A stretch of 64,000 nucleotides of DNA from Strigamia acuminata (taxonomy: Eukaryota; Arthropoda; Chilopoda; Geophilomorpha; Linotaeniidae): assembly GCA_949358305.1 (NCBI GenBank), contig OX442317.1, positions 10,544,186-10,608,185 of the forward strand, given 5' to 3'. Made by a program: the position numbers and the translations under genes. This document shows positions 34,213 to 45,380 of the stretch, piece by piece. Within the stretch, counting starts at the first letter, position 1, and every line of letters begins with the position of its first letter. The notes below the pieces were generated by a model, which was given only the letters and a program-made list of their open reading frames with translations, ran no database searches and was not told the DNA's origin.

Positions 34213-35635
34213 CGTACATTATTACCAAATATGACTATTATTTTTATTGTACCGGTACTAAATTTTTAAATTCTTTGGTAAAAATAATTGGCGATTTTAA
34301 CAAAAATGCCTGGGCCGATATTCCTTCTTAATATACCCCGTCTGATCCTCTGATTTAAATCCAAAGTGGTGGCAATTTAATATTAACTTGCTGTTTGGTG
34401 CTTGCGAATCAACATCTAAAACTTGAACATACTGTAGAGAAAAGCAGGAAATAAAAAGCCAAAAACTGCAGCAGATGAAGTGAGGCACACCGTCGAGGTC
34501 GGACGAAATATATGGCTGAATTAAAAGAAAAAGAAAAGTAAACTACAAAAAGATTGCGCATCTTGAATTGATGTGAGCTCGTGAGTTTGTGTTCGCACTT
34601 TCGTAGTTGCCAATTTTTCATTTCGATCCGATTAAGTCAAAGTATTTTTGCATTTAAATTTGTAATTTCGTGCAGTTTATAATGTTACGATTGGTGTTGG
34701 GATTTAACGGGCAATGACAGCATTGATCTTCTGAAAAGAAAGTGTGTGTAAATAATAGAGAAAAGTGAGTCGCCCTCTTTCTTTTTTTCCTTCTTTCCCT
34801 CACTTCCCCTTGAGTGGTGGCGCGCTGAGGTCTCTAAATCCATTAATCGTGGTTTTCTAGGTGACTTTTAAACACATCATCAAGCAAGAAGCTGCAAATC
34901 TTTATTTTTGTCGCGGTAAACAGCAAGCGAGCACATTTCACAGCAGATTTCGGTGATTTCTCAGCCCGATGTTGAGCACGTTTGCAAATCCTGAGCTTAA
35001 GATGGATGTGAATCCGTCTCGACGCTTGACACGCGGAGAAAGAAAAAGAATAACCAAATCTTATCTTTATTTCTTTCGATACCCTTCTTTTACCCGCCAC
35101 TATCGTACATAAATCAAACCGAAACTCACCGTGCTCGTATTCTATTTGCGAAATAAATCACACTTACTTGTTAGAAACTAAATTCCCATCGTTTTTATCC
35201 AATCGTTGAAACGACATACCGGTACTCGATTCAGACTATTTTCTGCGCACAAAATTCAAGTATCATTTAGTATTCTGACGAAAACTTTACTTAACTTTAC
35301 TTAACTTTATTTAACAAAATATACCGCATATACCACATTAAACTCAATTAATGTGACAATAAACAAACTTCCGACGTTGGAGCATTATTGTATTTGGGGG
35401 CCAGGGCGTGGGCACTGGCACCACATTCTTATTTTTATTTTTATTTTTATTTTTATTTTTACTTTTGGCATTGGTCAACACATCTGGCGAGTTCCCAATG
35501 CGCCCTTACGATGGTGCTTTTGCTTTGTTTACTTGAATTTAAATTAAACTTGATATTGTCATTTCCTTTTTCTGTGTCGTTATGCGCAGCAACTGGATAG
35601 AAATGGCTCGCCAGATCGCCTGCTTTATTCGCACT
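34213..35635. other. No gene recognised
   Basis: Contains a (TTTTTA)n tract at about 35428-35462. Short open frames on both strands show no family features. Confidence 0.5.
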
Positions 35636-35700
35636 AGATCACAAGTTAAGCAGCATTGGGTCTGCTGGTCACTTCTTGGATGAGTGTGGGTGACCACCTC
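35636..35700 (+). pseudogene. 5S-rRNA-like sequence (pseudogene or 5S-derived SINE)
   Basis: GATCACAAGTTAAGCAGC followed by TTGGG and ACTTCTTGGATGAG, then GGTGACCACC, follows the order and spacing of the internal control region of eukaryotic 5S rRNA (A box, intermediate element, C box). It diverges from a functional gene, and the 5' third and the expected end are not clear. A SINE3-type element or a 5S pseudogene is likely. Confidence 0.55.
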
Positions 35701-38700
35701 ACATTCCCCGTTCTTTGTGATTCTTATCTTTTCTCATTAACGTGTTGTTTGTGTGCTAAGAATCTGCCATGCTTGTTTCTTTAAAATTAATAATGTTACT
35801 GCAGCATACTTAAAGTTTAAACGTTGTATCAAAGTTCGCATAAAAACGGAAGTTACAACATTTGTTGAACATTAGAAAAATGTTAAAGAAAAAAAAAGAA
35901 AAAAAAATATGAATGGTACAGGCTACAGGGTATTTGTTTTTAATTTAATTTTTTTATAGTGCAGATAAATGATTAGTTCTCATGACTTGTCAGAAGGAAA
36001 TGATTAATTCATTCGTGGAGTATTGACATGAACAGTTTGTGTTTGTAACAAGAGATCAGTCGCACAATCGTCATTGAAAATTCAGTGCACATATTCGACC
36101 ATTCCATTGTCAATAGTGATGAGTGAAATGAGATTATTAATTAATTACAAGTCATTCAGCGGAGTTGACGACCACAAATCAATTCCTATGAAACCATTAA
36201 TTCTACGTTATAGGATTATTACATTACATTACATTAATACGTAATTCCAACATGAAATAAATAAAAGATGACATAAATTGTCGTCTGTCATTACGTGATT
36301 TGAGTGACAGCCAGCAGCATTCTATGCTAACCTTCCCGCTCCCCTAGATCAAAAGCCAGCTTCAGTAAAACGAGTTTTATACCCATTTTCCGTGAGATAT
36401 TGGAAAATGCAGCAACAGTTCATTTTATTGCGGGTCTCACGTTGCGAGAAATGGAAAAACAACGTCATAAAACAGACAAAAGCCACTGGGGACTCTCGTT
36501 TCGGCTAAGGCGCGGCCAGAGGGCGCCACTGAACACCAAATTCACATAAACAATCTTATCTAACTATTTGCACAGTTCTGTCTGCATACACTGTAGCCTG
36601 TGACGATGTCTATCTAGCGTCAAATAAAACCGACACCAAATGTAAACTCGCAAGAACGCGTCGGCCGAACCCAAGCCTCCTCTCCCCTCCCCTCCCCTCC
36701 CCTCCCCTCCCCTCCCCTCCCCTCCTCTTCTCTCCTCTCCGAGACGGACTGGACCAATGTTGAACGAGTTATTAGGTTTGGCCATTTGGAGAATTAGGTC
36801 TACTCGGCTCTCATTGGCTCACTTTTTATGTGGCGTCAGCGGGCGCCAGTTGTGCTGAGCAGTCTTTGAAAAACATTATTGATACTGAGTTGCAAATCCA
36901 CAAACGTTACCAACTCACTCCAGATTAATGATCTCATTTATTCTGCAAATTTTGCAGGTATTTTTCAGGTTTGGAATTTCAATTTGGGTTAGGTTTCTTG
37001 ACCTTTTGTTAATGTGTATGATGCGCATGCGTCCATCACCCTCTAAGTTAAGTTTTGGTAATAAATTCAGTTATGTTAACTCCGTAACAAGAATGGCTGC
37101 TTCGAAATCTTCAACAATCGAGTATACAAAATACAATAATCATCATCCACAATCCACCATTCTCCCTTTGTTGTTTAAACAAACTGGAATAATAATGGTT
37201 GATTGTCAAGGCATCCCAATCCGAGATTTTTTTCTCTTGGCTAAATTGAAGGAAAAAGAATTAGTTCTGTTTAATCGGATTAATTAACTCATTAATTAAT
37301 TTTTTTAATTTTTTTTTAAATTTTTTTTTTATTGATTTTATGATTTTTGGCTGGAGACCAGTGATAACAATCACTGACTATATTTGAGACTAACAGTAAG
37401 TTATAAATACTGCTCCGGTCTTACTTGCATTTTTATTTGTGGTTGCGGTTGTACAGTAAATGGTTTTTCACCACATTCATTTTCTAAAAATGTTAAGGTT
37501 GACAAGTCAATTCTATGTCAATTCAGCTGACACATGATTTCAGCGTCGCCCTAAGGCAGCATGTGTCCATTAATCATTTGAATAGCATTGGAAGTATTAC
37601 TGGTCGACCGACCATTCTTTCTATTGGCTTTGATTGGGCTCATTACTTAAAAGTTTAGAAAAGCAGCTGTTCCCATTTCCCAAATATCTTAAAATAATTG
37701 CGCACTGAATCACTTTGAATCTGGCGCTTGCTTCATTGTGATACAGCGCACTCTGATTGTAGAAATATTCAGCTTGACGGAAGGAAGCCAAATAAAGATT
37801 CTTTTCTTTTAATTTTCTTTTTATGGAGTATTTTTTATTTATTTCACTTGAGAAAATAAAATGTATTTATTTTTTCCATAAAACCTCAAATCGTTTAATC
37901 CTCAATTACTTGATTCACCTTCGACCAATGTTGAGTCCGCTGGCACCGGCACGTCTTTGGGTTTTGTGTTCATGCATTATGAATGGTGTTCCCTCAAATT
38001 AAGCATGAAATATTCACTTGCTTGAAAAATGTATGTTCCCTTACACGTTATGTTATTTGCAAATGATACGACTTGTGTAACTTGTCCTTTTAATTTTCTC
38101 TGCATACCACATACTAAAGTCAATAAGAAATGGCATTTTTTTTAATAACACATCGTAAATACTGTTTGGGAAAGCTGAAATGAAAGATTTGAAAAGCTTA
38201 GACATCATCTTTTTTTTTTCTTTTTTTTTTCTTTTTTTTTTCTTTTTTACTTTTTTTTTTATACTTATTCGATTTAAGTCGAAGAAAAATGCGCATTTAA
38301 AATTCCCTACATTTTATTCTTTTCTATTTTTGGGTAATTGGTTCTGAAATGATCCAAATATCATGGAGACATCCATTGCACAAAAATGACATTAAATTTG
38401 AATAGCGAGTGCAATCTCATTTTCCTGCTCGAATCATAAAAGACTCGAGCGGAATCAATTAATCATGAGACCATAACAATAATAATAATAGTAAAATTAA
38501 ATTAAATTTTTAATTTTTTTAAAATTTTTTTTTTTCTGGCAAACATTTCTTTCTCGAAAACAAAAGACGCGCCGATAAGCCAACATTTAATTTCTCAGCA
38601 CACAATTTCCTTTCTTGTGTTAAAACGTCATAATGGATTTGATAATGCCAAGTATTGTGCGCACTCAACTTAATGTCGCAATCGCTCGAAGAATTTTTTT

Positions 38701-39267
38701 ACGTTTAAATGGATTCTTTTGGTTATGAGTGTCGTGCAGAAATCACTCAGTCCATTGTAAACTGCCGTAGATAACAATACGATGGCTCATTACCAATAAA
38801 TTACATTGAGCTGATCTGTCAGCTGCAACTTCGATTCTCTGCCATTTGTCACCGCTAATAAAAAGGGGCTTTTCCATTTGATTCATGCTGCCTTAATTCG
38901 ATTAGTGAGTATATACGAGAAGTTCAGTCTTTTCGGCTTAACTGCTTTATACGATCGTAAGAATCTAATGAGGCTACGATTTTCAAATTGTTTTAATGAA
39001 ATTCTGGTCTTTAAGACGATTGTTAGTTTAAATAAAGAAACCATTTGGAACTAAAAATACAGAATAACTGTAACTTGTAAATTTACATTGACGTCTTCTT
39101 CACATCAGCTTACTTGTAGTTGAAACATTGAACAGTGTGATTATTTTTGTGTACATCAGTACACTGTAGTAATAGTGAAAGATTAAGAATACGATTTCTC
39201 TACTTATAATTGCATCAATTAAATTTGATTTTACAAGCACTTTGACTTCAGAGTGATTGGGCTTATG
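35701..39267. other. AT-rich intergenic, no gene recognised
   Basis: Holds a (CCCCT)n tract at 36678-36724 and a T-rich run with spaced C at 38208-38262. A 119-codon frame at 36928-37287 has no recognisable domain and is not supported as a gene. Confidence 0.5.
36678..36724. repeat. (CCCCT)n microsatellite
   Basis: About eight CCCCT pentanucleotides, decaying to CTCTT words on the right. Confidence 0.9.
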
Positions 39268-39660
39268 CAGGGTGGGCCAAAAGTCACGAACTGGTCTGAA
39301 GTCTTAATTACTTTTTTTAATTAAATTTTTTAAATTTTTTTTTTTACTATTTTGTAAAGAAGACTTAAGAGATTAATCATGGAAAAATTAACGGCCAAAC
39401 GGAGAACACAAATTGTTAAATTTTACCAACAAACCCGAGGATCAATAATTCTGACCCAACATTCAACAATCAAACGTTTAATCATTGATACGCTCGTAAG
39501 GTCAGAATTGATCCTGACTTTTGAAATTCCTAATTTGTGTTTGCTGTTTTGTCGTGAAATTTTCCAGGATTAATCTTTTAAGTCTTTCTTACAAAACAGT
39601 TAAAGAAAAATAAAAAAAAAATATATTTTAAAAAAGTTTTTAAGACTTCAGATGGGTTCG
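39268..39660. mobile_element. Mariner-like fragment
   Basis: The left end, CAGGGTGGGCCAAAAGTCAC, is typical of mariner-like termini. Sequence just inside it (GTCTGAAGTCTTAA) is inverted at the right end (TTAAGACTTCAGA), where the outermost bases are lost. A short transposase remnant lies inside. Confidence 0.65.
39379..39573 (+). pseudogene. Mariner-like transposase N-terminal remnant
   Basis: 64 codons starting MEKLTAKRRTQIVKFYQQ, resembling the helix-turn-helix start of mariner/DUF4817-type transposases. It stops long before any catalytic DDE/D domain. A deletion derivative. Confidence 0.55.
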
Positions 39661-40052
39661 TGTAGTTATATCTCTGTTCAATACATGGAGTCGGCAACTA
39701 TCGTAAGTACCGGGAGGCCCACACAACTAATGATTAATGTATATTTGATTGAACAATTCATACATTTTTTGAGACACCCTTGGTAACCCCCCTTGCATTG
39801 TCGGGCCGGTTTTATGTGGGCCACCCGGTATACTATAGGGTCGAGTTTCTCTTGTGAGTGTGAACGCGTACAGTGTGCGTTATGTACATTCTGTTTCAAT
39901 CATGATATGGAATTAATTCTGTTTAATCCAATTGCTGGTGTTTCCTAACACAAACAAATTCATTCAGAGAGGACGTTTGTACGATTTTTAAGAGACTAAA
40001 GAAAAGTGGTTGTTGTAAACAGAAACAACATGAAGAATCGTTACAAATCGCC

Positions 40053-40055
<3 letters not shown>

Positions 40056-40088
<33 letters not shown>
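40056..40088. repeat. (GA)n microsatellite
   Basis: About 16 GA dinucleotides. Confidence 0.95.
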
Positions 40089-40092
<4 letters not shown>

Positions 40093-40125
40093 GCAGAAAT
40101 GAGAGTGGACTGAATTCCATTCCGT

Positions 40126-40251
40126 GATTGCAACGGAATGTACATTGGAGAAACTTCACAATCATTAAGGAAAAGAGTCGAACAACACAGAAAAGAGATG
40201 TGAAAAAGAGTTAAATCTTATGCGATGCACAAACACAAACCAGGGATTCTC
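40126..40251 (+). pseudogene. GIY-YIG endonuclease remnant (Penelope-like)
   Basis: Translation reads DCNGMYIGETSQSLRKRV, then EQHRKEM, a stop, and KRVKSYAMHKHKP. The YIGET...L..R..(E/Q)H pattern is that of the GIY-YIG nuclease carried C-terminally by Penelope-like retroelements. An in-frame TGA and no visible reverse transcriptase make it a decayed 3' fragment. A bacterial-type GIY-YIG gene is unlikely given the context. Confidence 0.65.
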
Positions 40252-40749
40252 CTTAGAACCTATCGTACATGTTTTAATAACGCACCCGTGCACTATTTAA
40301 AAAAATATTTTTCCCCTCCCGCGCACAAATCGAGGCCCTCGGGCTATTTAAAACTCCAGACAAATTTAAAACCCTATGAAAAAAAACTCTTAGTTGATGT
40401 GGTATTTGTGGTATTTGACATGGCATTTTGCATGGAATCTAGCTGGAGTATCGATAAATTTTCTAGACAGATTTTACATAGAAAATGTGTTTAAATTTGA
40501 TGTAGTCAGTTAAAGAAAATTTTTTTGGTTATTAAAGATTTTTTCTCTTTTGGTAGCAACGACTGAATTGTTTGGCTAACCACCAGCTGAGTCCAATAGT
40601 CATGCCACCTTTGATGTTTATTACTGGCTTTACCTTTTTGTTGTCATCTTTGTCGGTTTTGATTCTCTCATTGATTACAAAAGTTCTCCCAGTGTTACTG
40701 GGGTAAACTGACTTTTAGGTTGATTTCTGCCAACAACTTACGTACGCCC

Positions 40750-41010
40750 TTATAAAAAAGGTCTGCAGGATCCTGCAGGAATTTTGTGTAGGACGGAACC
40801 TGCAGCAGGAAATTATTTCCAGCACTCAGCTATGGTTTGTGCAGTTAGGCAGCTGCAGGACTTCTGCAGATGCCTTTCTACACAAACCTTGGCAGAATGC
40901 TGGAAATAATTTCCAGCAGGATTTTTGTAGGATTTTCGTATTTGTAAATATGTGGAATGAGACAGCTGCAGCACTTCTGCGGTAATCTTGTTTGCCGATT
41001 TTATTCAGCT
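40750..41010. repeat. CTGCAG-rich inverted repeat
   Basis: GCAGGAAATTATTTCCAGCA and GCTGGAAATAATTTCCAGCA face each other about 90 bp apart, with paired GTTTGTG/CACAAAC words inside. Repeated CTGCAGGA words lie around them. Possibly a foldback MITE; no ends fixed. Confidence 0.5.
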
Positions 41011-41188
41011 TCCTGGACTATAAGAATGTGTATACCGCACCGTTAGGTTCTTTCATCCAGTTTTAGGGATACATCAAGTTCAACTGTTCCTCAATCTTGG
41101 CTTTGATGATCTCCAAGTCCATGACGATCAGTTTTCTCTTTGTCTACACAGTACTTGGTTCTGGTTTCTTAGTCTCAGGTATGGTCCC

Positions 41189-41321
41189 TGTAAAATACTG
41201 AAATAAGGGAGACATCCACACCCGTTCAATGCTAGTTAGCAAGTGAGTTTTATTACACTTAACGGCCTTCACACGGCCTTGAACATCGCGCCCTCTAGTG
41301 GCGCATTTACACAATACTACA
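41189..41321 (-). repeat. 3' LTR of a Ty3/gypsy element (minus strand)
   Basis: On the minus strand it starts TGTAGTATTGTG just after a purine tract (AAGGGAGGGA) and ends AGTATTTTACA; 133 bp. It carries CCACTAGAGGGCGC, a CTCF-like word, at about 41289-41302. Confidence 0.75.
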
Positions 41322-41422
41322 TCCCTCCCTTATCCCAAAATAAAAAACATCAATAATTAGCCAAAAAAAACAACGAATAAATAAACAATGAATCAATAAA
41401 CAAATCACAAACGACGACTCAA

Positions 41423-42400
41423 TCACTTCCTCTTCTTAGCACACATGTCATAGTCGTGCTGCCAGGACGGCTTCTTTTTGTCTCTTTTCGATCTCCGCGG
41501 TGTAAAAGGAACGTCCACAGGGCCCGGCGCGATCGGAGCTATCTCCAGCTCCACCAGCACCGGAGCCGTCGCCGGCTCCATCCTCTCCTCCCCCGATGAC
41601 TCGGACGTATCATCTTGCCCCTCACTCTCATCACTTTCATCTCCCTCCCCTTCCTCCGTACGGCCACCTCCCACTCTCTCATCCTCCTCCTCATCCTCAG
41701 CATGACGCTCCAACCTCACCTCCTCCCTCGAACGCATCTTCTTAAAGAAAGATGAGTTTCGTATTATACTCTGTCCTCTCCTATCTGCCGTCACCTGCGA
41801 TCCTGCCACCGACGTCACCACGAATGGATCCGGGTCATACGGCGTGGTTAATTTGTTAATTTTCCTCCTTTTCAACAATACCACATCGCCCACCACCAGC
41901 TCGTGTCCTCGCGTGTGTCTCCTTCCGTCAGCCAACCTTTTCATTTCCGCTTTCTTGTTACTGTCTCTCCGTCTCATCACCTCATCATCCAATTTTGCGA
42001 ACTGCTGTGGTAGTCTCGTTTTGATTGGCCGACCATACAACGCATCGGCCGGCGGGACCCCCGTCGTGGTATGAGGAGTTGCCCTGTAATTCATTAAAAA
42101 TTCGTATACTTCCTCGTACCATTTGCGCTCCTCTGTAACCGCTGTCAGAATGGCCTTATTAAGCGTTTTCATTAGGCGTTCCACTTCTCCGTTCGCCTCG
42201 GGCCAAAGCGGCGTGACCCGATGGTGTCGCACGCCCATCTCGCCCAAGAAATCCGCGAACTCATTAGACGAAAACGGCGGCCCGTTGTCGGACTTCACGA
42301 CCTCCGGGATGCCCAACTCCGAGAAACGCTTCCTAAGTATCGCCACTACATTCCGCGCCCCCGTCGACGACACGCCGTCAACGAAGGGGAACCGCGAATA
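41423..42400 (-). pseudogene. Ty3/gypsy integrase C-terminal fragment
   Basis: About 325 codons, open but cut at 42400. It starts inside the integrase core (YSRFPFVD, KSDNGPPFSSNEF, WPEANGEVERLMKTL: the second D and the E of the DDE triad) and continues through a GPY/F-like module (KLTTPYDPDPFVVTS). It ends in an acidic then basic tail (RRSKRDKKKPSWQHDYD). Gag, protease, RT, RNase H and the first integrase Asp are missing. The break coincides exactly with the start of a copia LTR at 42401, which inserted into it or was joined to it. Confidence 0.9.
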
Positions 42401-42974
42401 TGTTGGCGTGTTCTGCGCCGTCTACTTCAATATGAGTTCTAACTTTATGTTTTAATTATGTTATTCGATATTTTATTCATTAATTATTATATCTCGATGT
42501 ATTATTTATATTTCGTACCGTAATTCTTATTTCCGATTGTATTTGTATGCATTGGCACAATGCGTCTCATTATTTGTCGTTATGTACACGGCACATTGCT
42601 ATGCCTAGCAATTCGATTATAGTTTTGATGTTAATTATTAACGCCAGATGGCGTTTATGTTGATTCACTTTTCCAAGATGGCGACCAATAGTCGCATTTC
42701 GTTTTTCTCATCCAAATCTGGATTATGTTGTAAGTTTATTGTTTATCCATTAAATTTTATTGTTTTATAAGCGCTTTTGCTTCCTTTGCACGTCTATTAT
42801 AAGTGCAAACCACTTTCACGGCGATTCCTATCGCCATTTCCGCGCACGTCGTGCAGACGTCGCCTCGTATAGTGGCAAAGTGCGCCCGGGTCGGTCGCCG
42901 CCATTGCCGCTATTTTCTCGTCGTTTCCTTTATTTTGCACGACCATTTCGTGCCGTGTTTCCACCTCTGCTACA
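42401..42974 (+). repeat. 5' LTR of a second copia-like element
   Basis: 574 bp, starts TGTTGGCGTG and ends CCTCTGCTACA. It contains a YY1-like CCAAGATGGCGACC. Its start cuts the gypsy integrase, and a primer site follows two bases after its end. Confidence 0.82.
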
Positions 42975-42976
42975 GT

Positions 42977-42994
42977 TGGTAGCAGAGGATGGTT
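42977..42994 (+). other. Primer-binding site, 18 nt (initiator tRNA-Met)
   Basis: TGGTAGCAGAGGATGGTT is complementary to the 3' end of animal initiator tRNA-Met over 18 nt. The LTR end just upstream (CCTCTGCTACA) is its near-perfect inverse. Confidence 0.88.
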
Positions 42995-43887
42995 GCTTTC
43001 CTCAAAAAGCACTCTCCGCTGCGCTAATATCGCAACATTTCGCGAATTTTCGCGATTTGCGGCGAATTTTTGTCTTTTCAGGTCTCGACGAATTTCCACG
43101 ACGATTTTGGACGTTCACACGACGTTTCCAGACGTGGACCAACGTTTGGATACACGCAACATCAACGTTTTCGCCGATAATCCGGAAATTCTCGCGGGTT
43201 TCGCGGTTTTTCCGAAATTCTTTTGTATTTTTTCAGATTTTTCGATTTTCGTCACGCTTACGTGGCGTAATCACCGAGAAACGGATCGAATCCGCTGCTT
43301 TCACCCCGGTGTGTTAGCAGTATCGCCGATTTTGATTTTGCGACGATTCTCCTCGTTAATTCGAGAAGATTTCGGATTTAAATCCGAAATAGCGCTTTTC
43401 GGTGGTTTTTCTATAAAACCACGCCCGTGTTATCTGATTGCACGAGGTTGTGTGTGCAAACACACAACAGATTCACCTATTTCTCCTAATTTCGAAATTA
43501 TATTGTTAGTAACTAAGATAGATTTAGCATTTTGGTTGGGTCCTTTAGAATCCACTTTGCCCTTTTGTCTAGTCAGGCAAGCAAAGTGTGTATTCCCAGT
43601 TAAGGCTTTCTCAGGGCCACCTAACGTTTCCGTGACCCCAGGTGGTTTGCAAAGGGCGTTAGGGAGATACTTAACTGGGGTTATTTGTGCCAATTGTAGC
43701 ATTGGCATCCCCGTCTTGGTTTCCGCATTGACAGTGCTTCGGTTTAAGTGCGACGATAAGTGCTCCGTGATAAAAGTGCATCAAACTCTCGTGCACTTAC
43801 GTTTGTGCTTCGTTTCACAACACCATTTTGCCAGTGCCATTCTCAATTCCACGATATTTTTGCGTTTGTGTTTCGACGACCACCAAA
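42995..43887 (+). other. Leader of second copia element
   Basis: About 890 bp between the primer site and gag. Open in places (42993-43946) but without recognisable protein features; it is the expected untranslated leader. Confidence 0.55.
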
Positions 43888-44356
43888 ATGCAGAAGTCCG
43901 AAAACACCGTGTCTCGAGTGCCAATCCTCGCAGTTGGCAACTATGAAATGTGGGCCCGTAGTATGAAAATGCTACTGAAGTCAGAAGGGCTGTGGACCCA
44001 CGTTACCGAAGAGGACGAGGAGGATTTCAAGAAAACGGCAAATGACAAAGAACTTAAAAAGTATAAGCGCCGTAAGGACAAGGCGTTGGGCCTCATCTAT
44101 GGTTTCGTGTCTGAGCCCAAAAAGTCAGCGTTGGACTCCGCCAATACGCCCAAAGAGGCATGGGACACTTTATCCAAAATATATGCCCCAAGCTCTCGCG
44201 CTCGAAAGGCGGCCTTACGGCGAGAATTCCTTCACATGAAATTGGAACGGAACGAGGAAATGGCGGATTTTCTGGGAAGGGTCGACTACCACGCCAGGAA
44301 GCTAGAAGATATTGGGGAGAAAGTTTCACCTGATCACCTGGCGTACCAGTACCTAG
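43888..44356 (+). pseudogene. Copia gag, truncated by foldback insertion
   Basis: Starts MQKSENTVSRVPILAVGNYE and shows the copia gag pattern (NYEMWARSMKMLLKSEGLW, KEAWDTLSKIYAPSS, LHMKLERNEEMADFLGRV, ISPDHLAYQYL-like end). After 156 codons it is cut at 44357, where CCTTTTCGCGG begins. The remainder of gag-pol is not found in this window; what follows the foldback element at 52135 is not gag. Confidence 0.85.
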
Positions 44357-44715
44357 CCTTTTCGCGGATTGGCTTCCGTGAAATCCGCATTTCGGGGGCG
44401 ACTATTCTGGGGATTCCGGGTGGACCAAACTCTTCCGGAAAACGTCCGGGGTGGTGTTGGGAGTGTCAATAGACTGTTTTGTGTCAAGGTTGTCAATTTT
44501 CATGTGAGTATTGGAAGGTTCATTTCTGCACATTCTCATGTATTTTTTTTCACAGGAGCGACAAGGAGCGATGAAGCGGGATCGAGCGAGAGTGGGTAAA
44601 ATAAACTGGTTTACGTCTCCAATGCGCGTTCAAGATGGAATACGAACTCGGAATCGACTCCAACACGCGTTCGCGTGACATACGGACGCATTCACGACCC
44701 AGATCAAAAAATGAT
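44357..44715 (+). repeat. Terminal block T, left copy
   Basis: Unique-looking 360 bp ending in the first hairpin unit; matches the inverted copies at 51766-52134 and 49246-49600. Contains GGTGGTGTTGGGAGTGTCAA and a TTTTTTTTCACAGGAGCGAC stretch. Confidence 0.85.
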
Positions 44716-45380
44716 CTCGTATTCGACTCGTTTTCGAGTCGAATGCAAATTTTGCCCTTCTTTGACGCGAAATCGTATTCGACTCGTTTTCGAGTCGAAT
44801 GCGAGTTTTGCCCTTCTTCAACGCGAAATCGTATTCGACTCGTTTTCGAGTCGAATGCGAATTTTGCCCTTTCTCAACGCGAAATCGTATTCGACTCGTT
44901 TTCGAGTCGAATGCGAGTTTTGCCCTTCTTCAACGCGAAATCGTATTCGACTCGTTTTCGAGTCGAATGCGAATTTTGCCCTTCTTCGACGCGAAATCGT
45001 ATTCGACTCGTTTTCGAGTCGAATGCGAAATCGTATTCGACTCGTTTTCGAGTCGAATGCGAGTTTTGCCCTTCTTCAACGCGAAATCGTATTCGACTCG
45101 TTTTCGAGTCGAATGCGAATTTTGCCCTTTCTCAACGCGAAATCGTATTCGACTCGTTTTCGAGTCGAATGCGAGTTTTGCCCTTCTTCAACGCGAAATC
45201 GTATTCGACTCGTTTTCGAGTCGAATGCGAATTTTGCCCTTCTTCAACGCGAAATCGTATTCGACTCGTTTTCGAGTCGAATGCGAATTCGTATTCGACT
45301 CGTTTTCGAGTCGAATGCGAATTTTGCCCTTCTTCAACGCGAAATCGTATTCGATTCGCTTTCGAATCGTATACGAGATG
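44716..45380. repeat. Hairpin array A1 (56-bp unit)
   Basis: About 12 units; successive starts are 56 bp apart (for example 44821 and 44877). Each unit has stem TCGACTCG, loop TTTT, stem CGAGTCGA, then a TGCGA(A/G)TTTTGCCCTTCTTC-type spacer and AACGCGAAATCG. Two units lack the spacer, so hairpins abut. Open in all three forward frames because the unit lacks stops, not because it codes. Confidence 0.93.

Noticed and set aside
36928-37287. 119-codon open frame
   Set aside because: No domain, no neighbouring exons in phase, and AT-rich composition like its surroundings.
39788-39840. GTGGGCCACCCGGTATA as the right end of the mariner fragment at 39268
   Set aside because: It resembles a mariner-type end but differs from the left end of that fragment; probably a separate relic.
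42760-43946. Overlapping frames of 185 and 317 codons upstream of copia gag
   Set aside because: They span the LTR, primer site and leader, and carry no retroelement or other motif.
44716-45380. CRISPR-like regular palindromic repeats
   Set aside because: Repeats are contiguous or separated by the same conserved spacer, not unique spacers, and the DNA is eukaryotic.
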